64,000 bases of DNA from Desulforhopalus vacuolatus (GCF_016918505.1 NZ_JAFFPZ010000018.1:1-64000); one strand, 5' to 3'; shown: positions 1 through 10,400, counted from the stretch's first letter. The notes: generated by a model not told the origin, from the sequence alone. Numbers and translations: made by a program.

Positions 1-58
1 CAGTTTGGGCCATTTTTCGTCTGTGGCTTTTTATAGTTTCTTTTATGTGACGGGACAT
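1..58 (-). CDS. Partial gene at left edge, unknown
   Basis: A minus-strand start ATG (58-56) is preceded by a strong AAGGAGG ribosome site (complement of 64-70). Nineteen codons are visible before the window ends; the peptide is basic (begins MSRHIKETIKSH). It follows the KaiC-like gene by 80 bp in the same direction, so it may be the last gene of that operon. No family can be recognised from so little sequence. Confidence 0.5.
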   Translation of the reverse strand, partial: MSRHIKETIKSHRRKMAQT

Positions 59-138
59 TGCAGCCTCCTTGTAAGGTTTTAATATTGCTTACAAAAAGAC
101 GATTACAATCGCATCGATATGTCAAGGAAAATTTTACC

Positions 139-1047
139 TTAACTTCTGAAATGTTTACGAAGACTTTTTTTAAAAACTACGCTATTGCTGGGTTTCAGGG
201 GTGCCCGGGAATCGCTGACGCAAGAGCTTTGTCGATACCCTCCTCCCAACAATTCATCAAGGGTAGGGTGTCCACTTGAAATAATTTTCCCGAGAGCAGT
301 ATTCTGCATTTTCACAGAGGGGATTGCATGAATAAAAATTCCACCTGGTTTTATAATATATGGAAATTCATTATGGCTGAAATCTGAGCCACGATATTTG
401 ACCACCCGCAACAGAGAAGTAGAAACTCTGTTGACGACCTCACTTCGCAACTGAATAACACAATTGGTCAAATAATCGAGAAACTGATAGTGTGAAACAT
501 TATTGACATGGTCTGCCGTTTTTACAGTCATCACCGCTGTCATGTTGTGATCAAGCAACCATTTATGAAGGATATAAAGAGACTTTCGCTCCAGGTAACT
601 ATCGTTAAAGTGCTGCAACAGGACATCAATTGCATCCACCACTATGCGTGTGGCACCCATTTTTTTTGCAAGCGCACCTACCATGACAAGTAAACCCTCA
701 ATGTCAAACTCCCCTGATATAATAACAGATGGGTCCAGCTGTGCCTCCATGATATAAAGCGTGTTGTTTTCCTCAACCTCAGTCAGGTCAAAACCCAGCA
801 GCATGGAATTATGACGTATAGTTTCAGCCTTTTCTTCAAAGGTTATGAAAATACCACTATTTCCTTCTTGCGCTTCATTGTAAAGAAATTGCATTCCCAG
901 GATAGACTTACCACTACCCGGTCCACCAACAATGAGGGAAACATGATTTTCTGGCAATCCACCCTGTAATATTTCGTCCAGGCCTTTTATATGTGTTGGA
1001 ACCTTAGGAAGATTTTCTTTTATAGATTGAGAACGAGCAGCTTTCAT
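139..1047 (-). CDS. KaiC-like RecA-family ATPase, second domain truncated
   Basis: RecA/RAD55-type ATPase related to the circadian-clock protein KaiC. In bacteria without a clock such proteins are usually signalling ATPases next to histidine kinases. Residues 15-30 carry the KaiC start motif (HIKGLDEILQGGLP), a Walker A GGPGSGKS lies at about 41-48, and a Walker B-like RIVVDAID at about 135. After residue about 250 a second KaiC domain begins (GHPTLDELLGGGY) but ends about 35 residues later, before its P-loop. The 302-residue product is thus far shorter than the usual 480-570. Its ATG overlaps the stop of the CheB-CheR gene (ATGA), so the two are translationally coupled. Whether the single domain still works is unknown. 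Confidence 0.85.
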   Translation of the reverse strand: MKAARSQSIKENLPKVPTHIKGLDEILQGGLPENHVSLIVGGPGSGKSILGMQFLYNEAQEGNSGIFITFEEKAETIRHNSMLLGFDLTEVEENNTLYIMEAQLDPSVIISGEFDIEGLLVMVGALAKKMGATRIVVDAIDVLLQHFNDSYLERKSLYILHKWLLDHNMTAVMTVKTADHVNNVSHYQFLDYLTNCVIQLRSEVVNRVSTSLLRVVKYRGSDFSHNEFPYIIKPGGIFIHAIPSVKMQNTALGKIISSGHPTLDELLGGGYRQSSCVSDSRAPLKPSNSVVFKKSLRKHFRS

Positions 1048-4000
1048 GACTTCTCCTGAGTGGTGTTATCTGTCGTGTGCATTGATTGATCCTGCTGTTT
1101 TTTGGCTTTTGCAATTTCTCTTTCCCGTTCAGTAACATCTATAATGGATAATAAAATCTCCACCGTTTTACCTTCATTGTTTTTTAATGGTTTGATCACC
1201 CAGTCATACAGCCTACAGTCATCCCCAAGTTTATCTGCCGTGCGTTCACTTGCAAAAATAAAATGTTCTTCACCAGTTGTGAGAGCTCTTGCAATGATGT
1301 TTTTCTCATCTTTTGAGATTGGTGCAAGAGAAAAAAGTTTCATGCCGACAACATTGGCAGCATCAAGTTTATGGCGCTTAATAAACAGATCATTGGCTGC
1401 CAGGACAGTATACTTATCGTCAAGATGAACACTCATGACATGGATTGATGAAAAAATACTCATCAACATCTCACTTTTCTTCCGTAGTACCCTGGTCTGT
1501 TCGTCTACCATCGCCACTATTTCAAACTGGTTTTTCTTCAATCTGGTAATATTTTCGAAGGTCAACACAATACCTTCGATACGATTATCAGAGGTGCGAT
1601 AGGGCAGGATTTTACGGTGAAACCATTCACCTGATTCGGTCTTAATCTCTTTTTCCTTAATCCGCAAAGTCTCCAGCACCATTTCACTGTCATGATGGAG
1701 GTCAGGATCAGAAAAATGTGGGGTGATATCATCCAATGAACGACCTATATCTGAAGCGATGAGGTTAAACAGTTTTTTTGCAGTGGGAGAAAAAAAATTA
1801 ATATGAAACCTGGTACTTAAAAAGATCGCCGCGACACTGGTACTGTTAATCAAATTGTTGAGATCATTATTGGTTGTTACGAGAATAGATACCTTGTCCT
1901 GTAACTCACTGTTTACGGTATTTAGCTCTTCATTAAGTGACTGCAACTCTTCTTTTGAGGTCTCCAGTTCTTCGTTTGAAGATTGCAACTCCTCGTTCAT
2001 GGACATAACCTCTTCATTGGAGGCCTTTAATTCTTCATTGGATGTTTCCAGCTCTTCTATGGTATTTTGCAGATCTTCTTTGGTTGATGAGAGTTCATAT
2101 TCCAGTTGTTGGACAATGGGCTCTTCTGTCTCACCAGAGACCACTTGTTCAACTGAAGAGCCACTCTTCTTTATCCCTTCTTCAAAACAGATAAGAAAGA
2201 GCCCCGTTCCTCCCTTGTACTGTGTAAGGGATATTACTGAAAAACTAATTTTCACATATTTACCGTTGCGTTTGAGCCTTGCATCGGAAACAATGATGTC
2301 TTCATCATTTTGAACACATTTATAGATCGCTCCACGCAACTTTGTGACCAATCCATCCCGGATGACCGCAAAAAGATCGCTGGTCGGCTCCCCGGTGGGA
2401 TACCGAAGATATTTCACTGTTTCGCCAAAATGATAAAGAATTTCTTTTTTACGGTTGATAAGTACTGTGGTTGGTGCATAGTGATCCAAAAGGGCCGTGT
2501 TAACAAGCTCCACAGGCTTGATCGCCCTCACGGTGGGCTCAAGAGCATAGAACGCAGGTCGATTTTGCAGCCTGCCTGGAAGGATAGGGAAACTTGCCCT
2601 TTGCGGCTGGGCAGAATCAATGCGTTGAAAAAAACGCCATTTTTTCGAGAGAGTTTCGAAGAGGTCAATATGATGGCCAATGGTTTCTGAGTTACCAAGC
2701 AGCAGATGTCCACCAGGACGCAGAGCAAAATGAAAGAGTTCAATAACCTTGTCCTGCACCTCGGCCTCAAGATAAATCAACAGATTACGACAGCTGATTA
2801 AATCAAGTTTTGAAAAAGGTGGATCACTGATGAGGTTCTGTTCAGAAAAAATAATTTTATCACGTAGTTGTTTGGATACATAATAATAATCATCTTTGTT
2901 TACAAAAAAACGATTAAGCCGGTCAGGCGAGAGATCAGTGGCAATACTTTGTGGGTACCTGCCGCTGCGGGCATGCTCTAAGGCTTTGATGTCAATATCA
3001 GTTGCAAATACCTGAAAATTTGCCTTCTTGTTAAGCTTGTTGAAATTTTCCATGAGAAGCATAGCCATAGTATAGGCTTCTTCACCGGTGGAACATCCAG
3101 CTACCCACACACGCAGGCTGGTTTCCGGGCTGGACTGGCGCACCAGAGATGTTATCAGTATCTCATCCAGGAGCTCCCAGCATTCACGGTCACGAAAAAA
3201 GTGGGTAACACCTATGAGCATGTCATTGAAAAGCTCTTCTATTTCTGCAGGATTGTCTCTTAAAAATGTTACATAGTCCAACATCCTTTCGATTTGTTTG
3301 AGACCCATTCTTCTTTGGACTCTACGCGTAAGGGTGTTTTTTTTGTAGTGATGAAAGTTATGTCCCAGCTGTGCGTGTAGAATGGCCAGTACATTGTTGA
3401 GGTCCTGATTATTGGTATCATTTGTCATATCTGTTCCAGGCCATCGGCCACGAACATAGGAATGATTGATATATTTTAAAATAGCTTCTGGCATTTCATT
3501 GACAGGCAGAACATAATCAACAGCTCCGGTTGAGATGGCACTCACCGGCATACCATCATACTGGGCGGTATTCGGAGACTGAGCCATGGCCATTCCACCG
3601 TAACTTTTGATCGCTTTGAGGCCCAGGGTACCGTCACTGCCTGTTCCTGAAAGTATGATACATACCGCTCGTTCCCTTTGATCTTCAGCAAGGGACGAAA
3701 AAAAGAAATTGATTGGCATCCGGAGCCCGCGTTTCTGGGCTGGTGGGGTAATATAGAGTTCACCATTACGGATCGCCAGATCATAATTAGGCGGAATCAT
3801 GTAGACATAGTTGCTCTCCACAGGCATACGATTTTCGACCTGAACGACCTTCATGGCTGTATGACGGCTTAACAAATCCACCATCAGACTCTTGTGGGTC
3901 GGATCCAGATGCTGGATTAAGACAAAGGCCATGCCTGTATCACTCGGCATAGCTTCAAAAAGTTGCTTAAAGGCATCAAGACCACCTGCAGAAGCTCCTA

Positions 4001-4139
4001 TCCCAACAATGGGAATATGCTGTTGCGTGCTTTGGGACGAGTTATCATCCATTATCTCTCCCGTAAGATGTTCGCCTGCATCTGTTGTCTCAGCAGTTGA
4101 GAGACTTTTCTTTGCTCTGTTTGTTTTTTTCTTTGTCAT
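1044..4139 (-). CDS. CheB-CheR-PAS fusion signalling protein
   Basis: Fused chemotaxis-type methylesterase and methyltransferase with PAS sensors, 1031 residues. The CheB domain keeps its catalytic triad: Ser50 in GIGASAGG, His77 in QHLDP and Asp169 in GTGSDG. The CheR domain follows at about 245-515, with SAM motif GCSTGEEAY at 348-356 and ISCRNLLIYL further on. A long coiled coil at about 700-790 is made of repeated EELxSxNEEL heptads, then come two PAS-like regions at about 795-1015. No receiver domain precedes CheB. It lies in a run with a PAS/histidine kinase upstream and a KaiC-like ATPase downstream (4-bp overlap), suggesting one signalling unit. The family has been linked to non-flagellar signalling; no chemoreceptor genes are in the window. 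Confidence 0.92.
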   Translation of the reverse strand: MTKKKTNRAKKSLSTAETTDAGEHLTGEIMDDNSSQSTQQHIPIVGIGASAGGLDAFKQLFEAMPSDTGMAFVLIQHLDPTHKSLMVDLLSRHTAMKVVQVENRMPVESNYVYMIPPNYDLAIRNGELYITPPAQKRGLRMPINFFFSSLAEDQRERAVCIILSGTGSDGTLGLKAIKSYGGMAMAQSPNTAQYDGMPVSAISTGAVDYVLPVNEMPEAILKYINHSYVRGRWPGTDMTNDTNNQDLNNVLAILHAQLGHNFHHYKKNTLTRRVQRRMGLKQIERMLDYVTFLRDNPAEIEELFNDMLIGVTHFFRDRECWELLDEILITSLVRQSSPETSLRVWVAGCSTGEEAYTMAMLLMENFNKLNKKANFQVFATDIDIKALEHARSGRYPQSIATDLSPDRLNRFFVNKDDYYYVSKQLRDKIIFSEQNLISDPPFSKLDLISCRNLLIYLEAEVQDKVIELFHFALRPGGHLLLGNSETIGHHIDLFETLSKKWRFFQRIDSAQPQRASFPILPGRLQNRPAFYALEPTVRAIKPVELVNTALLDHYAPTTVLINRKKEILYHFGETVKYLRYPTGEPTSDLFAVIRDGLVTKLRGAIYKCVQNDEDIIVSDARLKRNGKYVKISFSVISLTQYKGGTGLFLICFEEGIKKSGSSVEQVVSGETEEPIVQQLEYELSSTKEDLQNTIEELETSNEELKASNEEVMSMNEELQSSNEELETSKEELQSLNEELNTVNSELQDKVSILVTTNNDLNNLINSTSVAAIFLSTRFHINFFSPTAKKLFNLIASDIGRSLDDITPHFSDPDLHHDSEMVLETLRIKEKEIKTESGEWFHRKILPYRTSDNRIEGIVLTFENITRLKKNQFEIVAMVDEQTRVLRKKSEMLMSIFSSIHVMSVHLDDKYTVLAANDLFIKRHKLDAANVVGMKLFSLAPISKDEKNIIARALTTGEEHFIFASERTADKLGDDCRLYDWVIKPLKNNEGKTVEILLSIIDVTEREREIAKAKKQQDQSMHTTDNTTQEKS

Positions 4140-4167
4140 TGTGATATTTCCACGGAAGGCGGCTGAA

Positions 4168-5454
4168 TTAGATCTTTGTATCGAGAACTTTTCTGACTAA
4201 TTGAGCGAGTTCATGGAGCACGAAAGGTTTCATTATAAATGATATGTCCATTAATCTTGCCTTATTTTCATCTACTTGAGTACTATATCCGGTACAGAGT
4301 ATTACCGGAAGGTGCTTTCTGTGAAGATGGATCTTTTGGATTAACTCCAAGCCTGAGATATCGGGCATAATCTGATCACTGATAACGAGATCAAACTTGT
4401 CCGGATCTGCGAAAAAACAGTTCAATGCATCCATTCCACTCGTCAAAGATACAACTGAATATCCCAGACCCTCGAGAATTCTTCTGCCGATCTCAACTAT
4501 TTGTTGCTCATCATCAACATAGAGGATACATTCCGTTCCGGTGGGAACCGATTCGCAAATATTGTTACTTCTGTCTGCCACCACTTCTTGCGAGATGGGA
4601 AAATAAAGTTTAAAGGTGGTTCCTTTATTTACGATACTGTCAACGGTTATGGCTCCCCGGTAGTTCTGCATGATACCGTGGACAATGGATAACCCCATTC
4701 CGGTTCCTTTTCCGACTGGCCTGGTTGTAAAGAAAGGATCAAATATTTGTTGTCGAGTTGTCTCCTTCATCCCTTCCCCAGTATCGCAAAAGGAGAGAAT
4801 TGCATAGTCCCCGGGGACAAGGTCTCGAGGCCTGTCACTATCAGTCTTTTTGAGCGTCACCTGTTTAAGAGCCAACAGGATGGTGCCATTTTCCTGCATG
4901 GCATGGATGCTATTTGAAAAGAGGTTCAAGATAATTTGATTTATTTCAACCTGATCGGCAAAGACGTTGAGACGATCACTTTGAATATCCTGTTTTATTG
5001 AGATGGATACAGGGATCGTGTTTCTCTGAACTTTGAGGGCTTCCTGAATCGCCTGGGATAAATTGATGGTTGCAACATTTCTGTCCGATTTCCGGCTAAA
5101 TGTCAGGAGTTGCTTGACGAGTGTTTTTATGCGTCCTGCAGCCAAAAGTACCTCATTCAGATCTTCTTCAACCACCGTGTTCTCTGTCATTGCCTCTTGA
5201 GCGAGCTCGGTGTATCCAATGACAACTGCCAACATATTGTTAATTTCGTGGGAAATGCCACCCGCAAGTAAGCCAACAGCCTGCATTTTATGGGCTTGAA
5301 GGAGTTCTTCTTTGAGCTTTTTAGCTTCGCTGTTATCTATGACAGCCATCCGGTAGATGACAGTTTCATTATCAGGTGCTGTAGTGGGCGCATTCCCATT
5401 TTCCCGGTCAATAAGAGCTGTCCGCTGAAACTCACTAAATGAACAAAAAATCAA
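4168..5454 (-). pseudogene. Histidine kinase-receiver, 3' part of a gene split by an inserted element
   Basis: Carries the end of a PAS domain, HisKA (GISHEINNM), an HATPase_c domain (N box NQIILNLFSNSIHAM, G boxes DTGEGM and GKGTGMGLSIVHG) and a C-terminal receiver (DLVISDQIMPD). The first 23 codons of this frame are encoded by the inserted element, with TTG as the only upstream start. An internal ATG at 5349 could also be used, which would leave a kinase lacking its PAS domain. Removing the element and one target copy fuses it in frame with 5694-6188 into a 557-residue PAS-HK-REC protein. Kinase and receiver residues look intact, so this half may still be active if translated. Confidence 0.85.
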
Positions 5455-5724
5455 ATAGTTATACAGTAAATAATTTCAGTATGATTTTAAGATGAACTCT
5501 CATTACGCCTCAACCAGATGAAATTTTCAGACATAAATTAGCTAAAACCCTCAATTTTGCTAGGTTTAGCCTGCCCGGGAAATGGGAATGGCGTGCTTCT
5601 CAATTGCTCTAACTTGCTTATTTTGTGTTATTTTTCAAAACAAGATCTCTTCTGGGCTGATATTGTTGCTTTTTATGTTTATGGATAACAGGCTCATGAT
5701 AGCCGGGAAAATGGGAGTGCGCCC
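5386..5724. mobile_element. 339-bp MITE-like non-autonomous element with TIRs and 8-bp TSD
   Basis: The ends are inverted repeats: the left end starts GGGCGCATTCCCATTTTCCC, and the right end read inward from 5724 is the same apart from one base in 22. Both ends are flanked by the same 8 bp, GCTGTAGT (5378-5385 and 5725-5732), a target-site duplication. The interior is AT-rich and has no transposase. A third end-like motif lies inside at 5574-5597. Excision of 347 bp (element plus one duplicate) joins the two kinase halves in frame at a sensible PAS sequence (GEITTAPDNETVIYRMAV). The 8-bp duplication and GG-terminal repeats would suit an ISL3- or IS1595-like transposase, but the family is not settled. 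Confidence 0.9.
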
Positions 5725-6188
5725 GCTGTAGTTATTTCACCATGCACAAGCCCCGATATAAAAGAGCCGTCCACCCTTTTGAATCTAATTTCAATATCAC
5801 CAAATGAATTTTTCTTAAGCGACTCAACTAAATGAACATGAAATAAATCACTCACTTCAGTGAGCATAAACTCAACGAAACTTCGGTTAACTACGTCAAT
5901 TTTGGGTCGGTCTAACATCTGCGCAAATGTATCATTTACTTTATTTATATATCCATCTACGTTCAAATTAACATAGCCGACCGGGGCTTTATCAAAGAGT
6001 TGCAGGTATTCATCGCAGGATTCTTCAATTTTTAATTGAGCCTGCTTCAAACTTTCATTTTGCATTTCAAGTTCAATTTGATGGACATAAAGTTCATGGA
6101 CCACTTCATCAAAATCTCTACGAGAAAATGTTTTTTGTATCCCTTTCTTCTCTTTTAATCTTTTTTCAGCCTTTTTACGTAAGTCCAT
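5694..6188 (-). pseudogene. PAS domain, 5' part of the split histidine kinase gene
   Basis: This frame codes a basic, coiled N-terminus (residues 1-55) followed by a PAS domain (about 57-155, EYLQLFDKAPVGYVNLNVDGYI through FKRVDGSFISGLVHGEITT). Its last 10 residues come from the inserted element and end at TGA. On its own it would be a 164-residue PAS protein without output domain. The continuation lies in 4168-5377. The start ATG is preceded only by a weak purine run (AGAGAAAAC). Confidence 0.85.
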
Positions 6189-7141
6189 GTTTTCTCTGTG
6201 AGTGATAATGGATGTTTAGAAGACTCAAGTCAACGATACTTTTTCTGACAAAATTGTACCACGGTCTTTCATTATTATGCAACTTATGGATGCCTTGAAT
6301 AATTTTGTATTTCGTTCAGCAGTTTCCGGAGCAAAATGACCTAATGTTTTGAAATCATTGCTAAAGACCAGGAAAGTTTACGAAGCCAGTTTCTAACTGT
6401 TTGATCTTACAGGATGTTTTTTTTGGTTTTTTATTGTAATATCGATAGGTTGTGGTTGTCTTTCGTAAGCTGTGAAGGGTTCATAATAACAATTACAAAT
6501 ATTTACAATGTTTTACGCCGGGAATATCTGTGTTTTGTTCATATTCAAGGCACAGGAGAAAATTTACCGGAGCTATATATTCGATATCGGAGTCTGGCGT
6601 TTACCTGCGAGGATAAATTTTTGACTGTAACGAAGAAGATGGGCGAAATACAAGATTATTCAAGGTACCCATAAGCTCGTCAAAAGGGATGATGCTGGAA
6701 ATCTATTGGGGATGATGAAACCGGTATCAGGAACGATTGTCAACATACACATGACTGCGTCTCGAGAGCATAAACACCAGTTGTTGACATCAATGCCAGG
6801 TGCTTCTCGCTCAACATGATTTCAGCGGTCACAAACCGGGGGTGTTGCGGTTCATTCCACGTAAAAACAATTATTTATTACCAAATTTGGAAAAACTGCT
6901 GATTTTTTGAAGAGAAAATATCCTGACACCGGGGAGAGAACCTGGTCGAGGTGATCTCATCATCGCCGATTTAGACAAGGTGCAGTCACGCTTCCTCTCA
7001 AGATTCATCTGAGAGCTTAAGCTGTTGCAAGCAATATCTGGAGGGAGTATCTCTTCTCCATAACCTTTATCCACACGAGAGCAGCGATAAAGGATAGTGG
7101 CACACAAATTCAGCTCATTAGAGACGGTCAGCGAGGCCTGA
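6189..7141. other. Intergenic stretch without a convincing gene
   Basis: About 950 bp lie between the divergent PAS-kinase operon and the tmRNA-like 3' end. Open frames of 86-102 codons exist but show no family resemblance, no good ribosome sites and odd composition. The first 100 bp upstream of 6188 presumably hold the minus-strand kinase promoter; I could not assign -35/-10 boxes with confidence. Confidence 0.5.
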
Positions 7142-7164
7142 GTTCGACTTCCCCGCCTCCACCA
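7142..7164 (+). other. tmRNA/tRNA-like 3' end, possible integration (att) scar
   Basis: The 23 bp look like the 3' end of an ssrA or tRNA gene: a T-loop GTTCGACT, an acceptor-like strand CGCCTCC, discriminator A and encoded CCA. The sequence upstream does not supply the matching T-stem or acceptor strand, and no tag-peptide frame or tmRNA 5' end is found in the preceding 350 bp. One base also appears to be missing from the T-stem. A terminator follows 14 bp later, as after real ssrA genes. It best fits a displaced 3' end left by integration of an element to the left. Confidence 0.4.
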
Positions 7165-7177
7165 TTTAAAAAAAGAC

Positions 7178-7226
7178 AACCCGCCTCTCTGGAGTAACTC
7201 TCCGGGAAGGCGGGTTTTCTTTTTCT
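7178..7226 (+). terminator. Rho-independent terminator
   Basis: A 9-bp stem AACCCGCCT / AGGCGGGTT (7178-7186 and 7208-7216) closes a loop with some internal pairing. It is followed directly by the T-rich run TTTTCTTTTTCTCT. It lies just after the tRNA-like 3' end and insulates the defence cassette from upstream transcription. Confidence 0.85.
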
Positions 7227-7318
7227 CTACAGGATTATGCCCGTCTGGGAGACTTTCAGGTAAACTCCCTGGTGAACCTTTAGGCTGCCCTCAAAAGAAT
7301 GATGGAGGCGAAAAAGTC

Positions 7319-7414
7319 ATGCCTGGCCATAAAATTGGCCGTTTGTGGAAATTTAAGAAAGATGAGGTCGATACCTACCGACCTGGGTCCGCAAAGGAAA
7401 AGCTGGCGAAGTGA
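7319..7414 (+). pseudogene. Excisionase-type HTH protein, 5'-truncated remnant
   Basis: Thirty-one codons from ATG 7319 read MPGHKIGRLWKFKKDEVD and on to a lysine-rich tail. This is the typical second half of MerR/excisionase-family helix-turn-helix proteins, which end in (V)PGHKIGRxWRFxKDEID. The first helix and turn are missing; the frame upstream (GGEKV) keeps only a few plausible residues and no start. It precedes the DUF499 gene by 31 bp. Related cassettes often begin with such a small HTH gene, so this is likely a decayed regulator rather than a random frame. Confidence 0.55.
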
Positions 7415-7445
7415 CTGAAGGAAAATAACAGAATCAGGAGTTTAA

Positions 7446-10400
7446 ATGAAAACCATTCGCAGTGCGTGCCAATTACAGCCCAATGCCCTTGAAATCAATG
7501 TGGGTGATCAAATCGAGCAACTTGATCAAATCATCAACGACACCAATGGGCAGGAATATTACAAGAAAACGTTCATTACGGACGGAATGAAAACTCTCCT
7601 TTCGAAGGGGATGGCGCGTCTTGCCGGTAAATCTAACGATACCGTGTTTCACCTGAAACAGGCTATGGGTGGAGGTAAAACACACTTGATGGTTGGTTTT
7701 GGTCTCCTGGCAAAGGATTCAGCACTCCGCGAGGCACAAACAGGTTCGATCCCGTACCAATCTGATTTTGGTTCAGCGAAAATTGCGGCCTTTAATGGAC
7801 GCAATAATCCTGACACCTATTTTTGGGGTGAGATTGCCCGTCAGTTAGGCAAAGAGAGTCTCTTTAAAGAATATTGGGAGTCTGGTGCGAAGGCACCGGA
7901 TGAAAAGGCGTGGGTAACGCTCTTCGATGGAGAAGAACCCGTTTTGATCCTTTTGGATGAGATGCCTCCCTATTTTCATTATTACAGCACGCAGGTTTTA
8001 GGCCATGGCACCATTGCCGACGTCATCACCCGGGCCTTTTCCAATATGCTGACAGCCGCGCAGAAAAAGAAAAATGTCGCTATTGTCGTGTCGGATTTGG
8101 AAGCCGCCTATGACACCGGGGGCAAATTAATTCAACGTGCGCTGGATGATGCCACCCAGGAACTGGGTCGCGCCGAGATCTCCATTACCCCGGTTAACCT
8201 GGAATCGAATGAAATCTATGAGATTCTGCGTAAGCGCCTTTTTTTATCCTTGCCGGATAACAGTGAAATTGCTGATGTGGCATCCGTCTATGCTGCCAGA
8301 TTGGCCGAAGCGGCGAAGGCCAAAACCGTTGAGCGAAGTGCCGAAGCTCTGGCCAACGACATTGAATCAACGTATCCTTTCCACCCCAGCTTTAAAAGCA
8401 TCGTTGCTCTCTTCAAGGAGAACGAAAAGTTCAAACAAACACGTGGTCTGATGGAGCTGGTTTCCCGCCTTCTGAAATCTGTCTGGGAGGACAAGGAAGA
8501 TGTTTACCTGATTGGCGCGCAGCATTTTGATTTGTCGATTTCTGAGGTCCGTGAAAAGCTGGCTGAAATTTCTGAGATGCGTGATGTAATTGCACGTGAC
8601 TTATGGGATTCCACCGATAGCGCCCATGCGCAGATTATTGATATTGACAGTGGCAACCACTATGCCAAACAGGTTGGCACTCTGCTGTTGACGGCCAGCC
8701 TCTCTACTGCCGTTCATTCCGTAAGAGGCCTTACCGAAAGTGAAATGCTGGAATGCCTGATCGACCCCAACCATCAGGGAAGTGATTATCGAAACGCCTT
8801 TACTGAGCTGCAAAAAGCCGCATGGTACCTGCATCAAACCCAGGAGGGACGTACCTATTTCAGCCATCAGGAAAATTTAACCAAAAAGCTGCAGGGCTAT
8901 GCCGACAAGGCTCCACAAAACAAGGTGGATGAACTCATTCGTCTCCGCCTGCAGGAGATGTACAAACCCGTCACCAGAGAGGCCTATGAAAAAGTACTTC
9001 CGCTACCGGAAATGGATGAGGCGGACGCGGTCCTGAAGACCGGGCGGGCACTTCTGATCATTAGTCCGGATGGGAAAACGCCTCCCGGCGTGGTCACCAA
9101 TTTTTTCAAAGGAGTAGTGAATAAAAATAATGTGCTGGTTTTAACGGGAGACAAATCATCCATTGCCAGCATCGAAAAAGCCGCAAAGCATGTCTATGCC
9201 GTGACCAAAGCGGACCACGAAATTGCGGCCTCACACCCGCAGCGTAAAGAGCTCGACGAAAAGAAGGCGCAGTATGAGCAGGACTTCCAAACCACCGTAC
9301 TTTCTGTTTTTGATAAGCTGCTCTTCCCCGGCTCCAACCGAGGCGAAGATGTGCTCCGTTCCAAAGCGCTGGACAGTACATACCCTTCCAATGAGCCCTT
9401 CAATGGTGAGCGACAGGTGGTGAAAACACTGGCTGCGGACCCCATTAAACTCTACACGCAAATTGCTGAAAACTTTGATGCCCTCCGCGCCCGATCGGAA
9501 TCCCTGCTTTTTGGGGCTCAGGATGAAGTGCGTAAAACTGATCTGCTTGATAAAATGAAGCAGAAAACGCAGATGCCGTGGCTGCCGAGTCGTGGCTTTG
9601 ACCAGCTTGCCATCGAAGCCTGTCAACGTGGCGTCTGGGAAGATTTGGGAAATGGTTATATCACCAAAAATCCAAAACCCAAAAAAACCGAGGTTCTCAT
9701 CAGTGAAGACTCTGGTTCGGATGATTCCGGTACCGTACGTCTTAAAATTGATGTGGTAAACGCAGGCAACAGCCCGCGCATCCATTATAGCGAAGATGCA
9801 GAAGTGAGTGAAAAAAGCCCTGTGCTCAGTGACAACATGCTGGCCACCAACGCGCTGCGCGTTCAGTTCTTAGCCGTTGATCCTACTGGTAAAAACCTCA
9901 CGGGAACGCCTGCAACATGGACAAACCACTTAACCGTGCGCAACCGATTTGATGAAGTTGCCCGCACCATAGAACTCTTTGTCGCACCGAAAGGGTCCAT
10001 CAAATATACACTGGACGGCTCTGAGCCCAGGAATGGAACGGAGTACACCAGACCGATTCAGATTTATGATCAAGAAATCACCGTCCATGTCTTTGCGGAA
10101 TGTGATGGCCTGGAAAAAAAGAACAGCTTCACCTTTTCAAAATCCGGATCAAAAGAAGTACACATTGTAAAAGAAACTCCTGCAACATGGTATAGCGCAT
10201 CACCTAAACGCCTCGACAGCTCTTCCAAAACGTATAAAGGGCTGAAGATGGCGAAAGAAAAAAACATTGAATTTGAGCAGGTGACCTTGATGGTGGGATC
10301 TTCTCCGCAGGTCATTCATCTGTCGCTGGGGGAAATGAAGATCGATGCCGCGTTTCTTGAAACAGAGCTGGCGCATTTACAAACGCTGCTCAGTCCGGAT

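Noticed and set aside
6414-6674. Open frame of 86 codons on the plus strand
   Set aside because: No ribosome site, no family resemblance, and composition unlike the real genes.
6780-7164. A complete tmRNA (ssrA) gene ending at 7164
   Set aside because: The 3' end looks right, but no tmRNA 5' end, tag-peptide frame or matching acceptor and T-stem strands are present upstream.
6871-7179. Open frame of 102 codons on the minus strand
   Set aside because: It would run through the tRNA-like 3' end and shows no protein-family pattern.
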